From NCBI GenBank assembly GCA_020445415.1, contig JAGRGP010000037.1, positions 1 through 33,672 of the forward strand: a DNA stretch of 33,672 bases, in the 5' to 3' direction. Every line of letters begins with the position of its first letter. The stretch's first letter is position 1. Positions 25,467-33,672 of the stretch are shown piece by piece. This DNA is from Gammaproteobacteria bacterium (lineage in GTDB: Bacteria; Pseudomonadota; Gammaproteobacteria; Chromatiales; Chromatiaceae). Made by a program: the position numbers and the translations under genes. A model generated the notes under the pieces. It was not told where the DNA came from, searched no databases, and was given only the letters and a program-made list of their open reading frames with translations.

Positions 25467-26504
25467 TCAGCTTTCCCTGACAATCATGGGTCCGATATCC
25501 GGCAACGACAGCACCCGATCAGAAAGGCCGGACTTTTCCACTGCCTGGGGCATACCGTAGACGACACAACTCGCCTGGTCCTGTGTCCAAACCGTGGCGC
25601 CTTTCTGTTTCAGTAGTTGAGCCGCCTGCTTTCCGTCAGCCCCCATACCGGTCATGACAACGGCCAACACCTTATCGGAAAAGACGTGAGCAGCCGAACT
25701 CATGGTCACATCCACACTAGGCCGATAGGTCTGCCCCGGACTGCCGTCGTATATGCGCACCACGGTACCGGCCTTTCGTTGTTCTACTACCATCTGTTTG
25801 CCGCCTGGAGCCAACAACGCCACACCGGGGCGAAGTGGGTCCCCATCAGCGGCCTCCTTGACCGATATCGCACATTGGGCATTGAGCCGCTGCGCGTAGG
25901 CAGGTGTAAAGCTTGCCGGCATATGAACAATGAGTAGCACGGGAAGTGCAAAACCCGCAGGCAGGGCCGTGAGCACCTTCTGGATGGCCGTCGGTCCTCC
26001 GGTGGAGGCACCAATGACCACCAGTCGGTAATGGCCCTTACGGGCGCCATCCGCGACATGAACACGACTGATAGCCGGGCGGGGGGCAATTCGACCAGGC
26101 ACGGCCCTTCCCAGGGTCAGCACTCGGTCCGGCAACAGGGTACCCATGACATCCCGGTAGCCACCCCCGTGTTCCATCCGCTTTGGGAGAAAATCGACCG
26201 CACCCGCATCGAGCGCATTGAGCGTCGCCTCTGCACCCTCCTGGGTATAGGCGGAAAACATAATGATAGGAGTGGGCGTTTCGGCCATGATCCGTTTGAC
26301 CGCGCTAATGCCATCCATCACCGGCATCTCCACGTCCATGGTGACCACATCAGGGCGCAGGCGTCGGACCTCGGTGATTGCGGAAATTCCATCTCCGGCC
26401 GTGCCAACTACCTGAATCGCGGGCTCTCTTTGCAGTATCTCGCTGATTCGACGCTGAAAGAAAACCGAGTCGTCGACGACCAGAACCCGGACCTTGGTGT
26501 TCAT
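25467..26504 (-). CDS. cheB: Chemotaxis protein-glutamate methylesterase/deamidase
   Basis: A 345-residue CheB. The N-terminal receiver (about 1-125) has the acidic pair DD at 11-12, phospho-acceptor Asp57 in TMDVEMPVMDG and Lys108. The C-terminal methylesterase domain has GASTGG with catalytic Ser167, His194 in IVHMP, and Asp290 in MTGMGADG, so the catalytic triad is complete. Phosphorylated by CheA, it demethylates chemoreceptors for adaptation. No cheR is present in the window. It follows cheA after 12 bp with a GAGGTGG ribosome binding site. Confidence 0.95.
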   Translation of the reverse strand: MNTKVRVLVVDDSVFFQRRISEILQREPAIQVVGTAGDGISAITEVRRLRPDVVTMDVEMPVMDGISAVKRIMAETPTPIIMFSAYTQEGAEATLNALDAGAVDFLPKRMEHGGGYRDVMGTLLPDRVLTLGRAVPGRIAPRPAISRVHVADGARKGHYRLVVIGASTGGPTAIQKVLTALPAGFALPVLLIVHMPASFTPAYAQRLNAQCAISVKEAADGDPLRPGVALLAPGGKQMVVEQRKAGTVVRIYDGSPGQTYRPSVDVTMSSAAHVFSDKVLAVVMTGMGADGKQAAQLLKQKGATVWTQDQASCVVYGMPQAVEKSGLSDRVLSLPDIGPMIVRES

Positions 26505-26516
26505 GGTGCCACCTCA

Positions 26517-28595
26517 TCAACGCCTGCGGACATACTTCCTCATCAGCCCGGGGACATCCAATATCAGCGCGATCTTCCCATCACCGGTAATCGTCGCGCC
26601 CGCCATGCCATCCAAACCTTGAAGCAACGCGCCCAGGGGTTTGATCACCACCTCTTCCTGCCCAATCAGGTAGTCAACCACCAAACATACCTGCTTACCC
26701 CCCACATTCACGACTACCACGTGACCATTCCCTTGCCCCCCGCTCCGTGACTGGTCGATGAGCCATTCCCGCAGATAAAACAATGGCAGTGCGCGCTCTC
26801 TCACCATAATGGTCAGTTGTCCGTCCACCACGTTGGTACGACGGAGATCGAGATTAAAGATTTCCACAACACTTGAAAGGGGCAACGCGAACGACTGGTT
26901 TCCGAGCACCACCATCAATGTAGGAAGAATAGCTAGCGTCAGCGGCAATTTGATGGTAATGGTGCTGCCCACACCCAGTTCCGAGTCGATCTCTACCGAA
27001 CCATTCATCTGAGTAATGCGGGTCTTCACGACATCCATCCCCACACCCCGTCCAGAGACATCGGAGATCTGTGTCTTAGTGGAAAACCCCGGTTGAAAAA
27101 TGAGGTTGTAACAGTCCCTCTTATCCAAGCGCTGGGCGGACTCTTGATCCATCATCCCCTTTTCGACCGCCTTTAACCGCAGTACGTCGGCATCCATGCC
27201 CCGTCCGTCATCGGCAATCGACAGCAGGATATGGTCCCCTTCCTGAGCGGCGGAAAGAACCACCCGTCCCTGCTCGGGTTTGCCGGCCTCTTTCCGCTCG
27301 GTGGGGGTTTCAATACCGTGATCAACGGCGTTTCGAACCAGGTGAACCATGGGATCGGCCAAGGCTTCAACTAAGTTCTTGTCTAGATCGGTGTCCTCAC
27401 CATACATCTCGAGGTTGATCTCTTTTTTTAGACTCCGGGCCAAATCACGCACCACCCGGGGAAACCGCCCGAAGACCTTCTTGATAGGCTGCATACGGGT
27501 CTTCATCACGGAGTTCTGCAGATCCGCCGTCACCAGATCCAGATTGGCCACCGCTGTAGCCACCTCTTCGTCCCCTAATCTGGATTTGAGTGTGGCCAGC
27601 CGGTTGCGAACCAGCACCAACTCGCCCACCATGTTCATGATTTCATCGAGTCGGGCGGTATCCACCCTGACCGTCGTGTCCGTCTTCTGGGGCATCTTAC
27701 CGCTTTCCCTGCTCTCGGCAGTGGGGCTGCTTGTTGCCCCAGAGGCAGGCCGTTCGACTTCTGCACGACTTGTGGACGCCACTACCGGTGTCGCAGCCTC
27801 CACATCGGGTACGGTCGGGCTAGCCACATTATCCGGTGCCGGCGCGATAAGTCTTTCGTTCCCATTGGCGGCCGCTTGCTTCGGCACCCCGGTGTGTTTA
27901 CCGGGTCCATGGAGTTCATCGAGCAGCTTCTCAAACTCCGCTTCGGTGATTTCATCGCTCGCACTGTCCACCACTGACTCGCCCTTGGGGGGCAGGGCGC
28001 TGTGCTTACCCGGACCATGCAACTGATCCAGCAGGGCTTCAAATTCATCCTCGGTTATCTCATCGGATTCCGCTGCCGATTCCTGGGGGGCCGCTTCCGG
28101 TGCCACACTGTCTTCCACCGGCCCGGGCACTTGGGCCTCATTGCAAGCTATCGGCTCCGGTGCCTCGCTTGCTTTCGGGACGGCCTCGGGGGCCGGTTCC
28201 GTCATACCCGGCTTGGCCAACCCGTTCAACGACTCGAGTAACTGGGGATCCGCCTCGGCCGGTACCTCGCCCGCCCGGACCGCCTCGAACATGCCATTGA
28301 CGATATCCAGGACATTGAGCATGGTGTCCATCAACCCGGCGTCGACCTTGCGCTGTCCCTGTCGCAACACATTGAACACATCTTCGGCGCGGTGGCAGAC
28401 GTTAACCAGCGGATCGATACCGAGGAATCCGGCCCCTCCCTTGATGGTATGAAACCCACGGAAAGCCGCATTCAATAGATCATAATCATCCGGACGCTGC
28501 TCCAAATCCAGCAGCTGCTCGTTGAGCTGCTCGAGTATTTCACCGGCTTCTATCAAGAAATCCTGGAGGATTTCGTCATCCACATCAATGGCCAT
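26517..28595 (-). CDS. cheA: Chemotaxis histidine kinase with duplicated linker motif
   Basis: A 692-residue CheA. P1 phosphotransfer domain (about 1-115) with the phosphorylated His49 in GFHTIKGGAGFL. Then a long low-complexity linker (about 125-305) in which no normal P2 CheY-binding domain is evident. P3 dimerisation (about 306-370), P4 ATPase (about 370-552) with the N box VRNAVDHGIE, G1 ADDGRGM and G2 GRGVGMD, and P5 CheW-like domain (about 553-690). The linker contains the same 22-residue acidic block twice, at 177-198 and 213-234, each ending LHGPGKH, with a 36-residue period. The block resembles the conserved linker segment that in Vibrio CheA binds ParP. It is followed directly by cheB. 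Confidence 0.95.
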   Translation of the reverse strand: MAIDVDDEILQDFLIEAGEILEQLNEQLLDLEQRPDDYDLLNAAFRGFHTIKGGAGFLGIDPLVNVCHRAEDVFNVLRQGQRKVDAGLMDTMLNVLDIVNGMFEAVRAGEVPAEADPQLLESLNGLAKPGMTEPAPEAVPKASEAPEPIACNEAQVPGPVEDSVAPEAAPQESAAESDEITEDEFEALLDQLHGPGKHSALPPKGESVVDSASDEITEAEFEKLLDELHGPGKHTGVPKQAAANGNERLIAPAPDNVASPTVPDVEAATPVVASTSRAEVERPASGATSSPTAESRESGKMPQKTDTTVRVDTARLDEIMNMVGELVLVRNRLATLKSRLGDEEVATAVANLDLVTADLQNSVMKTRMQPIKKVFGRFPRVVRDLARSLKKEINLEMYGEDTDLDKNLVEALADPMVHLVRNAVDHGIETPTERKEAGKPEQGRVVLSAAQEGDHILLSIADDGRGMDADVLRLKAVEKGMMDQESAQRLDKRDCYNLIFQPGFSTKTQISDVSGRGVGMDVVKTRITQMNGSVEIDSELGVGSTITIKLPLTLAILPTLMVVLGNQSFALPLSSVVEIFNLDLRRTNVVDGQLTIMVRERALPLFYLREWLIDQSRSGGQGNGHVVVVNVGGKQVCLVVDYLIGQEEVVIKPLGALLQGLDGMAGATITGDGKIALILDVPGLMRKYVRRR
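27894..28067 (-). repeat. Tandem-duplicated CheA linker motif (two 22-residue copies)
   Basis: CheA residues 177-198 and 213-234 share SDEIT-E-x-EFE-x-LLD-x-LHGPGKH with only four differences, separated by a 14-residue spacer. The repeat is visible in the protein more than in the DNA, which suggests selection on the amino-acid motif rather than a recent DNA duplication. Confidence 0.85.
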
Positions 28596-28643
28596 TGGTT
28601 GCCACCTCTAAGTGCTGGTTACCGCCTCCGAGTGGGCTACTCA

Positions 28644-29390
28644 TCAGAAACCCAAGCTAGAAAGGAGATCGTCCACATCATCCTGACCGCTCATGACATC
28701 GCCTTGATCTATGCCCGGAATCACCGGACCTTCCAGTTTTTCTGAATCAGGTTTCAGGTTGGCTGCCGTCGCCCCTGAAATCCGCACCAGGTGCACCAGT
28801 TTTTCCTCGACATCCTTTATCAGCGTAATTACCTGCCGGATTATCTGCCCGGTAAGATCCTGAAAATCTTGTGCCATAAGCACATCGGAGAGCTTTTCAT
28901 GGAGTTCATCGGCATGATCGCCCGTGGTCTGGAGAAAACCGAGCAAATTCCGGCTAAGCTCCCGAAACTCATCCACCGAAAGCTCTCGGCCCTGGAAACG
29001 TTTCCAGTCAAAACTGAGATCGCGCGCCTTCCTGCCTAATTCGCCGGCCAGTGGCAAGCTAGCCTCGACTGCGGCGAGGCTGGTGTTCGCGGCCTGCTCG
29101 GTCATGTTGATGACATAGCTGAGCCGCTGGCTGGCATCAGGCATCTCGTGTTCCGCCAGATGCACGATTCGAGAGTCAAGCAAAAAACCGTTGATGGCGT
29201 CGTGCAAGTCCCGGGTAAGTCTTCCTACTTCCTTAAACAATCCGCTGGTCGCCTGGTCGGTCAGCATGGCGAAGGTCTTGTCTGCCTCGATCTGATCTCC
29301 ACTTTCGAGTTGCCTGACCAGGGTCTTGGCCAAATCCAGGCGGGTATCGGTCTTGGTATGGCATGACCGGGCCGCTTCCTGGGCGGTCAT
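28644..29390 (-). CDS. cheZ: CheY-P phosphatase
   Basis: A 248-residue helical protein that speeds dephosphorylation of CheY. The long antiparallel helical hairpin and the active-site stretch [16 protein letters not shown] (catalytic Gln, with the orienting Asp four residues earlier) are present, as is the C-terminal CheY-binding peptide DDLLSSLGF. The presence of CheZ places the organism with gamma/beta-proteobacterial chemotaxis systems. Start overlaps the cheY stop as ATGA, so the two are coupled. Confidence 0.95.
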   Translation of the reverse strand: MTAQEAARSCHTKTDTRLDLAKTLVRQLESGDQIEADKTFAMLTDQATSGLFKEVGRLTRDLHDAINGFLLDSRIVHLAEHEMPDASQRLSYVINMTEQAANTSLAAVEASLPLAGELGRKARDLSFDWKRFQGRELSVDEFRELSRNLLGFLQTTGDHADELHEKLSDVLMAQDFQDLTGQIIRQVITLIKDVEEKLVHLVRISGATAANLKPDSEKLEGPVIPGIDQGDVMSGQDDVDDLLSSLGF

Positions 29391-29773
29391 GCCTGTACTC
29401 GCTCGAAAATCTTGCTGATTTTCTCATTCAGGGTTCCGGCGGTGAACGGCTTGACCACGTAGCCGTTGACACCTGCCTGAGCCGCCTCAATGATCTGTTC
29501 CCGCTTGGATTCCGCGGTAACCATGAGCACTGGTAAGCTGGCCAGCGCCGGATCGGAGCGCACGGCCTTCAACAAGTCTATCCCGGTCATGCCCGGCATA
29601 TTCCAATCGGTGATGAGGAAGTCGAAACTACCTGAACGCAGCATTGGCAGGCCGGTATTGCCATCGTCCGCCTCTTGGGTGTTGGTGAATCCAAGATCCC
29701 GCAACAGGTTTTTTATGATCCTCCTCATCGTGGAGAAATCATCCACGATGAGAATCTTCATGTTCTTATCCAA
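29387..29773 (-). CDS. cheY: Chemotaxis response regulator
   Basis: A 128-residue single-domain receiver that binds the flagellar switch when phosphorylated. The acidic pair is Asp11-Asp12 in [11 protein letters not shown], the phospho-acceptor Asp56 in [12 protein letters not shown], the switch Thr in MVTAESK and the conserved Lys in VVKPFT. The start is uncertain: a TTG at 29773 has GGAGG five bases upstream and gives [10 protein letters not shown]; the ATG at 29761 gives MKILIV but has a poor ribosome binding site; a GTG at 29776 is also possible. It is followed by cheZ and preceded by fliA. Confidence 0.95.
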   Translation of the reverse strand: MDKNMKILIVDDFSTMRRIIKNLLRDLGFTNTQEADDGNTGLPMLRSGSFDFLITDWNMPGMTGIDLLKAVRSDPALASLPVLMVTAESKREQIIEAAQAGVNGYVVKPFTAGTLNEKISKIFERVQA

Positions 29774-29821
29774 CACAGCCTCCGAATTCGATGCTTTGGT
29801 TTCAACTAAAGAGTTGCCGGT

Positions 29822-30568
29822 TCATAGTTCCGAAACATCGGACAGCCAGTCTGAAAGCCTCGACCGTAGCCGGAGCGTTGCCTGACTATGAATCTGACAG
29901 ACTCGTGATTCACTTACTCCGAGCACCTTCCCTATCTCGCGTAGATTAAGTTCTTCGTCATAGTAGAGCGCAATCACCAACCTTTCCCGTTCCGGCAAAC
30001 CCGCGATGGCGTCCGCCAAAGCGCGCTTGAATGCATCCCGCTGCATTCCGTCAAACGGTCCGCTGAGAGTGCTGTCCGAGCGCTCCGGAGGCAGCTCTCC
30101 CACCGCTTGAAGATCTTCCAAACTAAAAATCCGGCAGCCAGACGCATCTTTCAAGATCTTGTGGTACTCCGGCAGCGACATGCCCAACACCTCGGCAACC
30201 TCCACATCGCGCGCATCCCGCCCTTGCTCGTTCTCGATCTCCCGCATGGCGTTAGCCACTAACCGCGCCTTGCGGTGCACCGACCTCGGAGTCCAGTCAC
30301 TGCGTCGTATCTCGTCCAGCATGGCACCGCGAATACGAATACCGGAGTAGGTCTCAAAACTCGCACCCTGGCTTGGGTCATAGTTTCTGCTCGCCTCCAG
30401 AAGTCCGATCATGCCGGCCTGGATTAAATCATCGGCCTGAACATTGGGTGGTAGTCTGTTCATCAAGTGATAAGCGATTCGCTTTACCAGCGGTGCGTGT
30501 TTGATAACCAGAGCCTCGGAGTCGAACTCCTGTTCCTGTACAGATGCATAGGTCGCTAAGCCGTTCAC
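29822..30568 (-). CDS. fliA: Flagellar sigma-28 factor
   Basis: A 248-residue sigma factor for late flagellar and chemotaxis genes. Region 2 contains HAPLVKRIAYHLMNRLP and DDLIQAGMIGLLEA with the FETYSGIRIRGAMLDEIR block; region 3 follows; region 4 has ELNLREIGKVLGVSESRVCQIHSQA, the helix-turn-helix for the -35 element. The GTG at 30568 is the chosen start because a GGGGAG ribosome binding site precedes it and region 2 then lies at the normal distance; the longer frame to 30778 runs into fleN in another reading frame and is rejected. It lies just after fleN. Confidence 0.95.
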   Translation of the reverse strand: MNGLATYASVQEQEFDSEALVIKHAPLVKRIAYHLMNRLPPNVQADDLIQAGMIGLLEASRNYDPSQGASFETYSGIRIRGAMLDEIRRSDWTPRSVHRKARLVANAMREIENEQGRDARDVEVAEVLGMSLPEYHKILKDASGCRIFSLEDLQAVGELPPERSDSTLSGPFDGMQRDAFKRALADAIAGLPERERLVIALYYDEELNLREIGKVLGVSESRVCQIHSQATLRLRSRLSDWLSDVSEL

Positions 30569-30570
30569 CT

Positions 30571-31452
30571 TCAAATCTCCCCAATTTGACTCGAATATTG
30601 AATAAGGCGCTCCACGAAGAACTGAAGATGACCACTTACCCCTCCGGGTACGGGCCATGTATCGGCTTTCTTCGCAAGATTCTTGAATGACTGCGCAGAC
30701 CGGCTGCGCGGGAACGCATGTACCACCGGGCGCTGACTCCTGACTGCCTTGCGCAGCGCCTCGTCGTACGGGATACATCCGGCGTAACCGAGCATGACAT
30801 CCAAGTACCGGTCGGTCACCCGTAATAACTTGTCGTAAAGCGCCTTGCCCTCCTGGGCGCTGCGCGCCATATTGGGGAGCACACGAAAGTGCTCCACCCC
30901 GTATTCCCGGTTCAGAAGTTTGATAAGGGCATAGGCGTCAGTGATCGAGGCGGGCTCATCGCAGACCACTACGATCACTTCCTGAGCGGCTCGGCTAAAG
31001 CTGACGACGCTGTCCGAAATACCTGCCGCGGTATCCACGATAAGGACGTCCAGATCACCTCCGAGATCAGCAAACGCATGAATCAGCCCGGCATGCTCCG
31101 CTTCGCTGAGTTCCGCCATGCGCTGCACTCCCGAGGCGGCGGGGGCCACATGGATGCCTGCGGGTCCCTCCACTAGCACTTCCCGCAGGCTCATCTCCCC
31201 GGTCAGAACATGAGAGAGGTCATGTTCGGGATGTAATCCCAGGACGACGTCGATATTCGCAAGGCCGAGATCCGCGTCCAACAGCAAGACTCGCTTACCT
31301 TGATCCGCCATCGCTATCGCCAGATTGACCGAGACATTGGTCTTTCCCACTCCACCCTTGCCGCCAGTTACCGCGATCACCTGCACGGGCTCGGGCCTTA
31401 CCATGCGTCGCAGTCCCGTGGCCTGGTCTGTTACCGGATTAACCATGAGCAT
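30571..31452 (-). CDS. fleN: MinD/ParA-like flagellar number regulator FleN (FlhG)
   Basis: A 293-residue ATPase of the MinD/ParA family that limits flagellar number at the pole and restrains FleQ in relatives. The deviant Walker A GKGGVGKT is at residues 31-38, followed by LLLDADLGLANIDVVLGL and the DVLIVDTAAGISD switch region. A C-terminal amphipathic helix (near FVERLIQYSS) could bind membrane. The ATG at 31452 overlaps the end of flhF and has GGAGG 11 bases upstream; an ATG at 31446 is the alternative. Together with flhF it indicates a polar flagellum. Confidence 0.95.
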   Translation of the reverse strand: MLMVNPVTDQATGLRRMVRPEPVQVIAVTGGKGGVGKTNVSVNLAIAMADQGKRVLLLDADLGLANIDVVLGLHPEHDLSHVLTGEMSLREVLVEGPAGIHVAPAASGVQRMAELSEAEHAGLIHAFADLGGDLDVLIVDTAAGISDSVVSFSRAAQEVIVVVCDEPASITDAYALIKLLNREYGVEHFRVLPNMARSAQEGKALYDKLLRVTDRYLDVMLGYAGCIPYDEALRKAVRSQRPVVHAFPRSRSAQSFKNLAKKADTWPVPGGVSGHLQFFVERLIQYSSQIGEI

Positions 31453-32674
31453 TGGTACCCACACCTCCCAGAGCCAGCGCCAGATAGGATTCGTTGAATT
31501 CCGTGCCTCGCTCCCGGCCCAGGGTCAGACACCGGTTCACGAGGGTATTTGCTCTCGCCAAATGGATATCCTCCGGAACTTTTTGTCCATCCGTGAAATA
31601 CGCCAGCGGTAAGCGCGAGCGGATGGCAGCGGAGAGCGCACCGCCTAGCGATGCCGCCTCGTCCACCTTGGTAAGGATGCAACCACCGACTGGGGTCTCA
31701 CCGAACGCCTTGATTGCCTGCTCTAGGGCGGATTGCTGCGTGGTTGCGGAGAGGGTGAGAAAACTCTTTACCGGACGTGCACCCGAGGTAAGAAACGAGA
31801 GCTGTTCACTGAGCCGCACGTCCCGCTGACTCATCCCGGCGGTATCGATCAATACCAATCTTTTGTTGGACAAAACATCAAGGGCTGCGCGCAACTCTTC
31901 GGGGGTGGACGCCGAGCGCACCGTCACGTCAAGTATCTTGGCGTAGGTATTGAGCTGCTCCTGGGCACCGATTCGATAACTATCGGTGGAAACCAGCGCC
32001 AAGCTGCGATGACCATGGCGCAGAACGTAACGAGCCGCGAGTTTGGCAACGGTAGTGGTTTTGCCAACCCCGGTGGGACCGATGAGGGCCACGACACCTC
32101 CCTCGTCGATCAGGCTCTCCCCAGCTACTGGTAGCTCCGAGGCCAACCCATGCAAAGCTTTGCGCCAAGCCTGATCCGGAACCTCGATATCCGCCACCTG
32201 CTGTACCAGCCGGTTGCAGATATCAGGACTCAGATCCAGTCCCATCAGTTTCCTGAACAGCTCCCGCCGCTGAGGGTGACGATCACCCATGTCTTTCCAA
32301 GTGAGCTCCGAAAGCTGGTTCTCCATCAACCGCCGCAGCGCCTTCATCTCCTGGCGCATCTCGATCAGTGCCGGCTCCTGGCTCCACTCCACACGCACCG
32401 GAGGAATCTTGGTGCCGGATACGCCATTGAGGGTGGTCGGTGTGATTGGTTCCGATTGCTGGAAACGCGCATCGGACTTGAGAGGAGAAACCGGCTCACC
32501 AGCCTTTTCCCTCGGGAGGCTGAAAGCGCTCTCGTCGTAATCCATGGCGGCGACCAGTTCCACACCGCCGTCCGTCGACTTGTTCGACAGAATCACCGCA
32601 TCCGGTCCGAGGGTTTCACGCACCTGGCGAAGCGCCTGGCGGATGTCACTTGCAAAAAAGCGTTTGATCTTCAT
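31439..32674 (-). CDS. flhF: SRP-like GTPase FlhF, polar flagellum placement
   Basis: A 411-residue signal-recognition-particle-type GTPase that places the flagellum at the pole and sets up its assembly. A basic N-terminal B domain (MKIKRFFASDIRQALRQVRE) is followed by a linker, an N domain (about 105-185) and the G domain with the P-loop GPTGVGKTT at 199-207, STDSYRIGAQEQL, DTAGM and the TKVDEAASLGG motif. The last bases overlap the start of fleN. The gene lies 88 bp behind flhA, a gap that holds a hairpin. Confidence 0.95.
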   Translation of the reverse strand: MKIKRFFASDIRQALRQVRETLGPDAVILSNKSTDGGVELVAAMDYDESAFSLPREKAGEPVSPLKSDARFQQSEPITPTTLNGVSGTKIPPVRVEWSQEPALIEMRQEMKALRRLMENQLSELTWKDMGDRHPQRRELFRKLMGLDLSPDICNRLVQQVADIEVPDQAWRKALHGLASELPVAGESLIDEGGVVALIGPTGVGKTTTVAKLAARYVLRHGHRSLALVSTDSYRIGAQEQLNTYAKILDVTVRSASTPEELRAALDVLSNKRLVLIDTAGMSQRDVRLSEQLSFLTSGARPVKSFLTLSATTQQSALEQAIKAFGETPVGGCILTKVDEAASLGGALSAAIRSRLPLAYFTDGQKVPEDIHLARANTLVNRCLTLGRERGTEFNESYLALALGGVGTNAHG

Positions 32675-32735
32675 GTCCTGCCTTATTCCGAGTCACGTGG
32701 TCCGGCGTGGGCGAGCGAAACGATGTTCGCTATGC

Positions 32736-32751
32736 AACGGCTTTGGCCGTT
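32736..32751 (-). other. Stem-loop between flhA and flhF
   Basis: AACGGC-CAAA-GCCGTT (minus strand) forms a perfect six-base-pair stem with a four-base loop in the 88-bp flhA-flhF gap. No U-run follows, so it is more likely an RNA stability or processing element than a terminator, if it does anything. Confidence 0.35.
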
Positions 32752-32762
32752 ACCGCCCTGCC

Positions 32763-33672
32763 TTACTTACCCACGGTGGCGACAACCTTGATACGACGGT
32801 TGTCCGGAATTTCGTTGTAGGACAGTACCCGCATACCCGGCACGCTGTGCTTCACGAACTTGGCCATCCAGGACCTGATTACCGCGGCGACCAGCAGGAT
32901 ACTTTGCTGCCCCGCGATTTCCTGTTGGTTGGCGCTCTCAATCAGAGCCTTTTGCAACTGCTCAGCCAGTCCGGGTTCAAACCCCACTGTCCCTTCATCC
33001 GTGGGCTGCAGCGTTTTTTGCAAGATCTGTTCCAAACTCGGATCTAGCACAACGACAGGAATTTCTTCAACAGGACCAACAAGTTGCTGAACGATATTAC
33101 GAGACAGCGCAATTCTGGCACTGGCGGTAAGTGCGCCGATGTCTTGACTCTGGGCGGCATGCTCCGCCAAGGTTTCGGCGATTGTCCGGATATCACGGAT
33201 GGCAACCTTTTCCTGCAACAGGTTTTGCAGCACCTTCAGTACCTGGCCCAGCGACAGTCGCTGAGGTACCAGGTCTTCCACCAATTTCGGCGCGGAGCGA
33301 GCTAACTGATCCAGGAGCTGTTGAACCTCCTCATGGCCGATCAGCTCATGGGCATTGGACTGAAGTATCTCGCTGAGATGGGTAGCGACCACGGTACTGG
33401 CATCCACCACCGTGTAGCCGAGGGTCTGCGCATGGTCTCTCTGGTCCGGCTCAATCCAGATCGCATCCAACCCAAATGCGGGATCTTTTGTCTCGACGCC
33501 GGGTAAGGTACCGAAAACCCGGCCCGGATTGATTGCCAGATTGCGTTCCGGGTGAATCTCCCCTTCGCCCATGCAGGCTCCGTTAAGCGAGATTCGATAA
33601 CCGCTGGGGCTGATGTCCAGGTTATCCCGGATATGCACGGGTTGAATGAGAAACCCGAGCTCCTGGGACAGC
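32763..33672 (-). CDS. flhA: Flagellar export apparatus protein FlhA, C-terminal part (cut by window edge)
   Basis: The last 302 or so residues of FlhA, the large membrane protein of the flagellar type III export gate. Only the cytoplasmic domain is here: HIRDNLDISPSGYRI, the GVETKDPAFGLDAIWI segment, YTVVDASTVVATHLSEIL, LSLGQVLKVLQNLLQEKVAIRDIRTIAETLA and the final ACD4 region around IPDNRRIKVVATVGK. The frame continues upstream past 33672 (LSQELGFLIQPV is readable), so the apparent start at 33638 is internal. It leads into flhF, the usual order for polar-flagellum clusters. Confidence 0.95.
   Translation of the reverse strand, partial: LSQELGFLIQPVHIRDNLDISPSGYRISLNGACMGEGEIHPERNLAINPGRVFGTLPGVETKDPAFGLDAIWIEPDQRDHAQTLGYTVVDASTVVATHLSEILQSNAHELIGHEEVQQLLDQLARSAPKLVEDLVPQRLSLGQVLKVLQNLLQEKVAIRDIRTIAETLAEHAAQSQDIGALTASARIALSRNIVQQLVGPVEEIPVVVLDPSLEQILQKTLQPTDEGTVGFEPGLAEQLQKALIESANQQEIAGQQSILLVAAVIRSWMAKFVKHSVPGMRVLSYNEIPDNRRIKVVATVGK

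Noticed and set aside
30571..30778. N-terminal 70-residue extension of FliA
   Set aside because: It lies inside fleN in another frame, has no sigma-factor similarity, and a GTG with a good ribosome binding site at 30568 gives the normal FliA length.
32727..32762. Sigma-54-like TTGCA element between flhA and flhF
   Set aside because: The GG and GC pairs are 11 rather than 10 bases apart and the stretch is better explained as the AACGGC/GCCGTT stem-loop.

Overview
The window looks like chromosomal DNA of a motile, Calvin-cycle gammaproteobacterium. The basis is a proteobacterial-type phosphoribulokinase, a Pseudomonas/Vibrio-like polar-flagellum and chemotaxis cluster (flhA-flhF-fleN-fliA-cheY-cheZ-cheA-cheB-motC-motD-cheW-DUF2802), and generally G+C-rich codon use. 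A sulfur-oxidising or purple-sulfur relative (Chromatiales-like) would fit, but no gene here proves that. I see no insertion sequence, prophage, CRISPR array or plasmid gene; almost everything is ordinary, densely packed core and metabolic sequence.

Layout. (1) 1-2300: the 5' end of a tRNA (probably Arg), a glutaredoxin-thioredoxin reductase fusion (-), and a TauE/SafE-type exporter (+). (2) 2346-12538: a complete glycerol-use locus. On the minus strand, in transcription order, it runs glpV (binding protein), glpR (DeoR-family repressor), glpS and glpT (two ATPases), glpP and glpQ (permeases), glpU (DUF2160 membrane protein) and glpD (glycerol-3-phosphate dehydrogenase). glpK (glycerol kinase) diverges from it on the plus strand. 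The 273-bp divergent region carries two directly repeated GlpR-like half-sites. Glycerol would be bound in the periplasm, imported by the ABC system, phosphorylated by GlpK and oxidised by GlpD. (3) 12555-14972: a hybrid sensor histidine kinase only 16 bp behind glpK. (4) 15074-16836: an overlapping trio encoding a VanZ-family protein, a nucleosidase/phosphorylase-fold protein and a short-chain dehydrogenase.

(5) 16935-20019: modA-modB-modC molybdate importer, then convergent mobB for molybdenum-cofactor maturation. (6) 20248-22055: phosphoribulokinase (+) with its own recognisable promoter, followed by a convergent alpha-carbonic-anhydrase-like secreted protein that has lost two of the three zinc-binding histidines. 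(7) 22056-22565: 510 bp with no convincing gene.

(8) 22566-33672 (all minus strand): the flagellar/chemotaxis cluster, entering at the right edge with the C-terminal part of FlhA. Between motD and cheW the ParC/ParP pair usual in this gene order is absent; the gap has a candidate sigma-54 promoter. CheA carries a duplicated acidic linker motif. A 55-codon arginine/glutamine-rich gene lies between cheW and the DUF2802 gene.

The best candidates for a second look are the apparently inactive carbonic-anhydrase homologue next to phosphoribulokinase, the CheA linker duplication together with the missing ParC/ParP genes, the 55-residue chemotaxis-operon protein, and the histidine kinase coupled to glpK. 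I do not see clear evidence for a wholly new multi-gene system.
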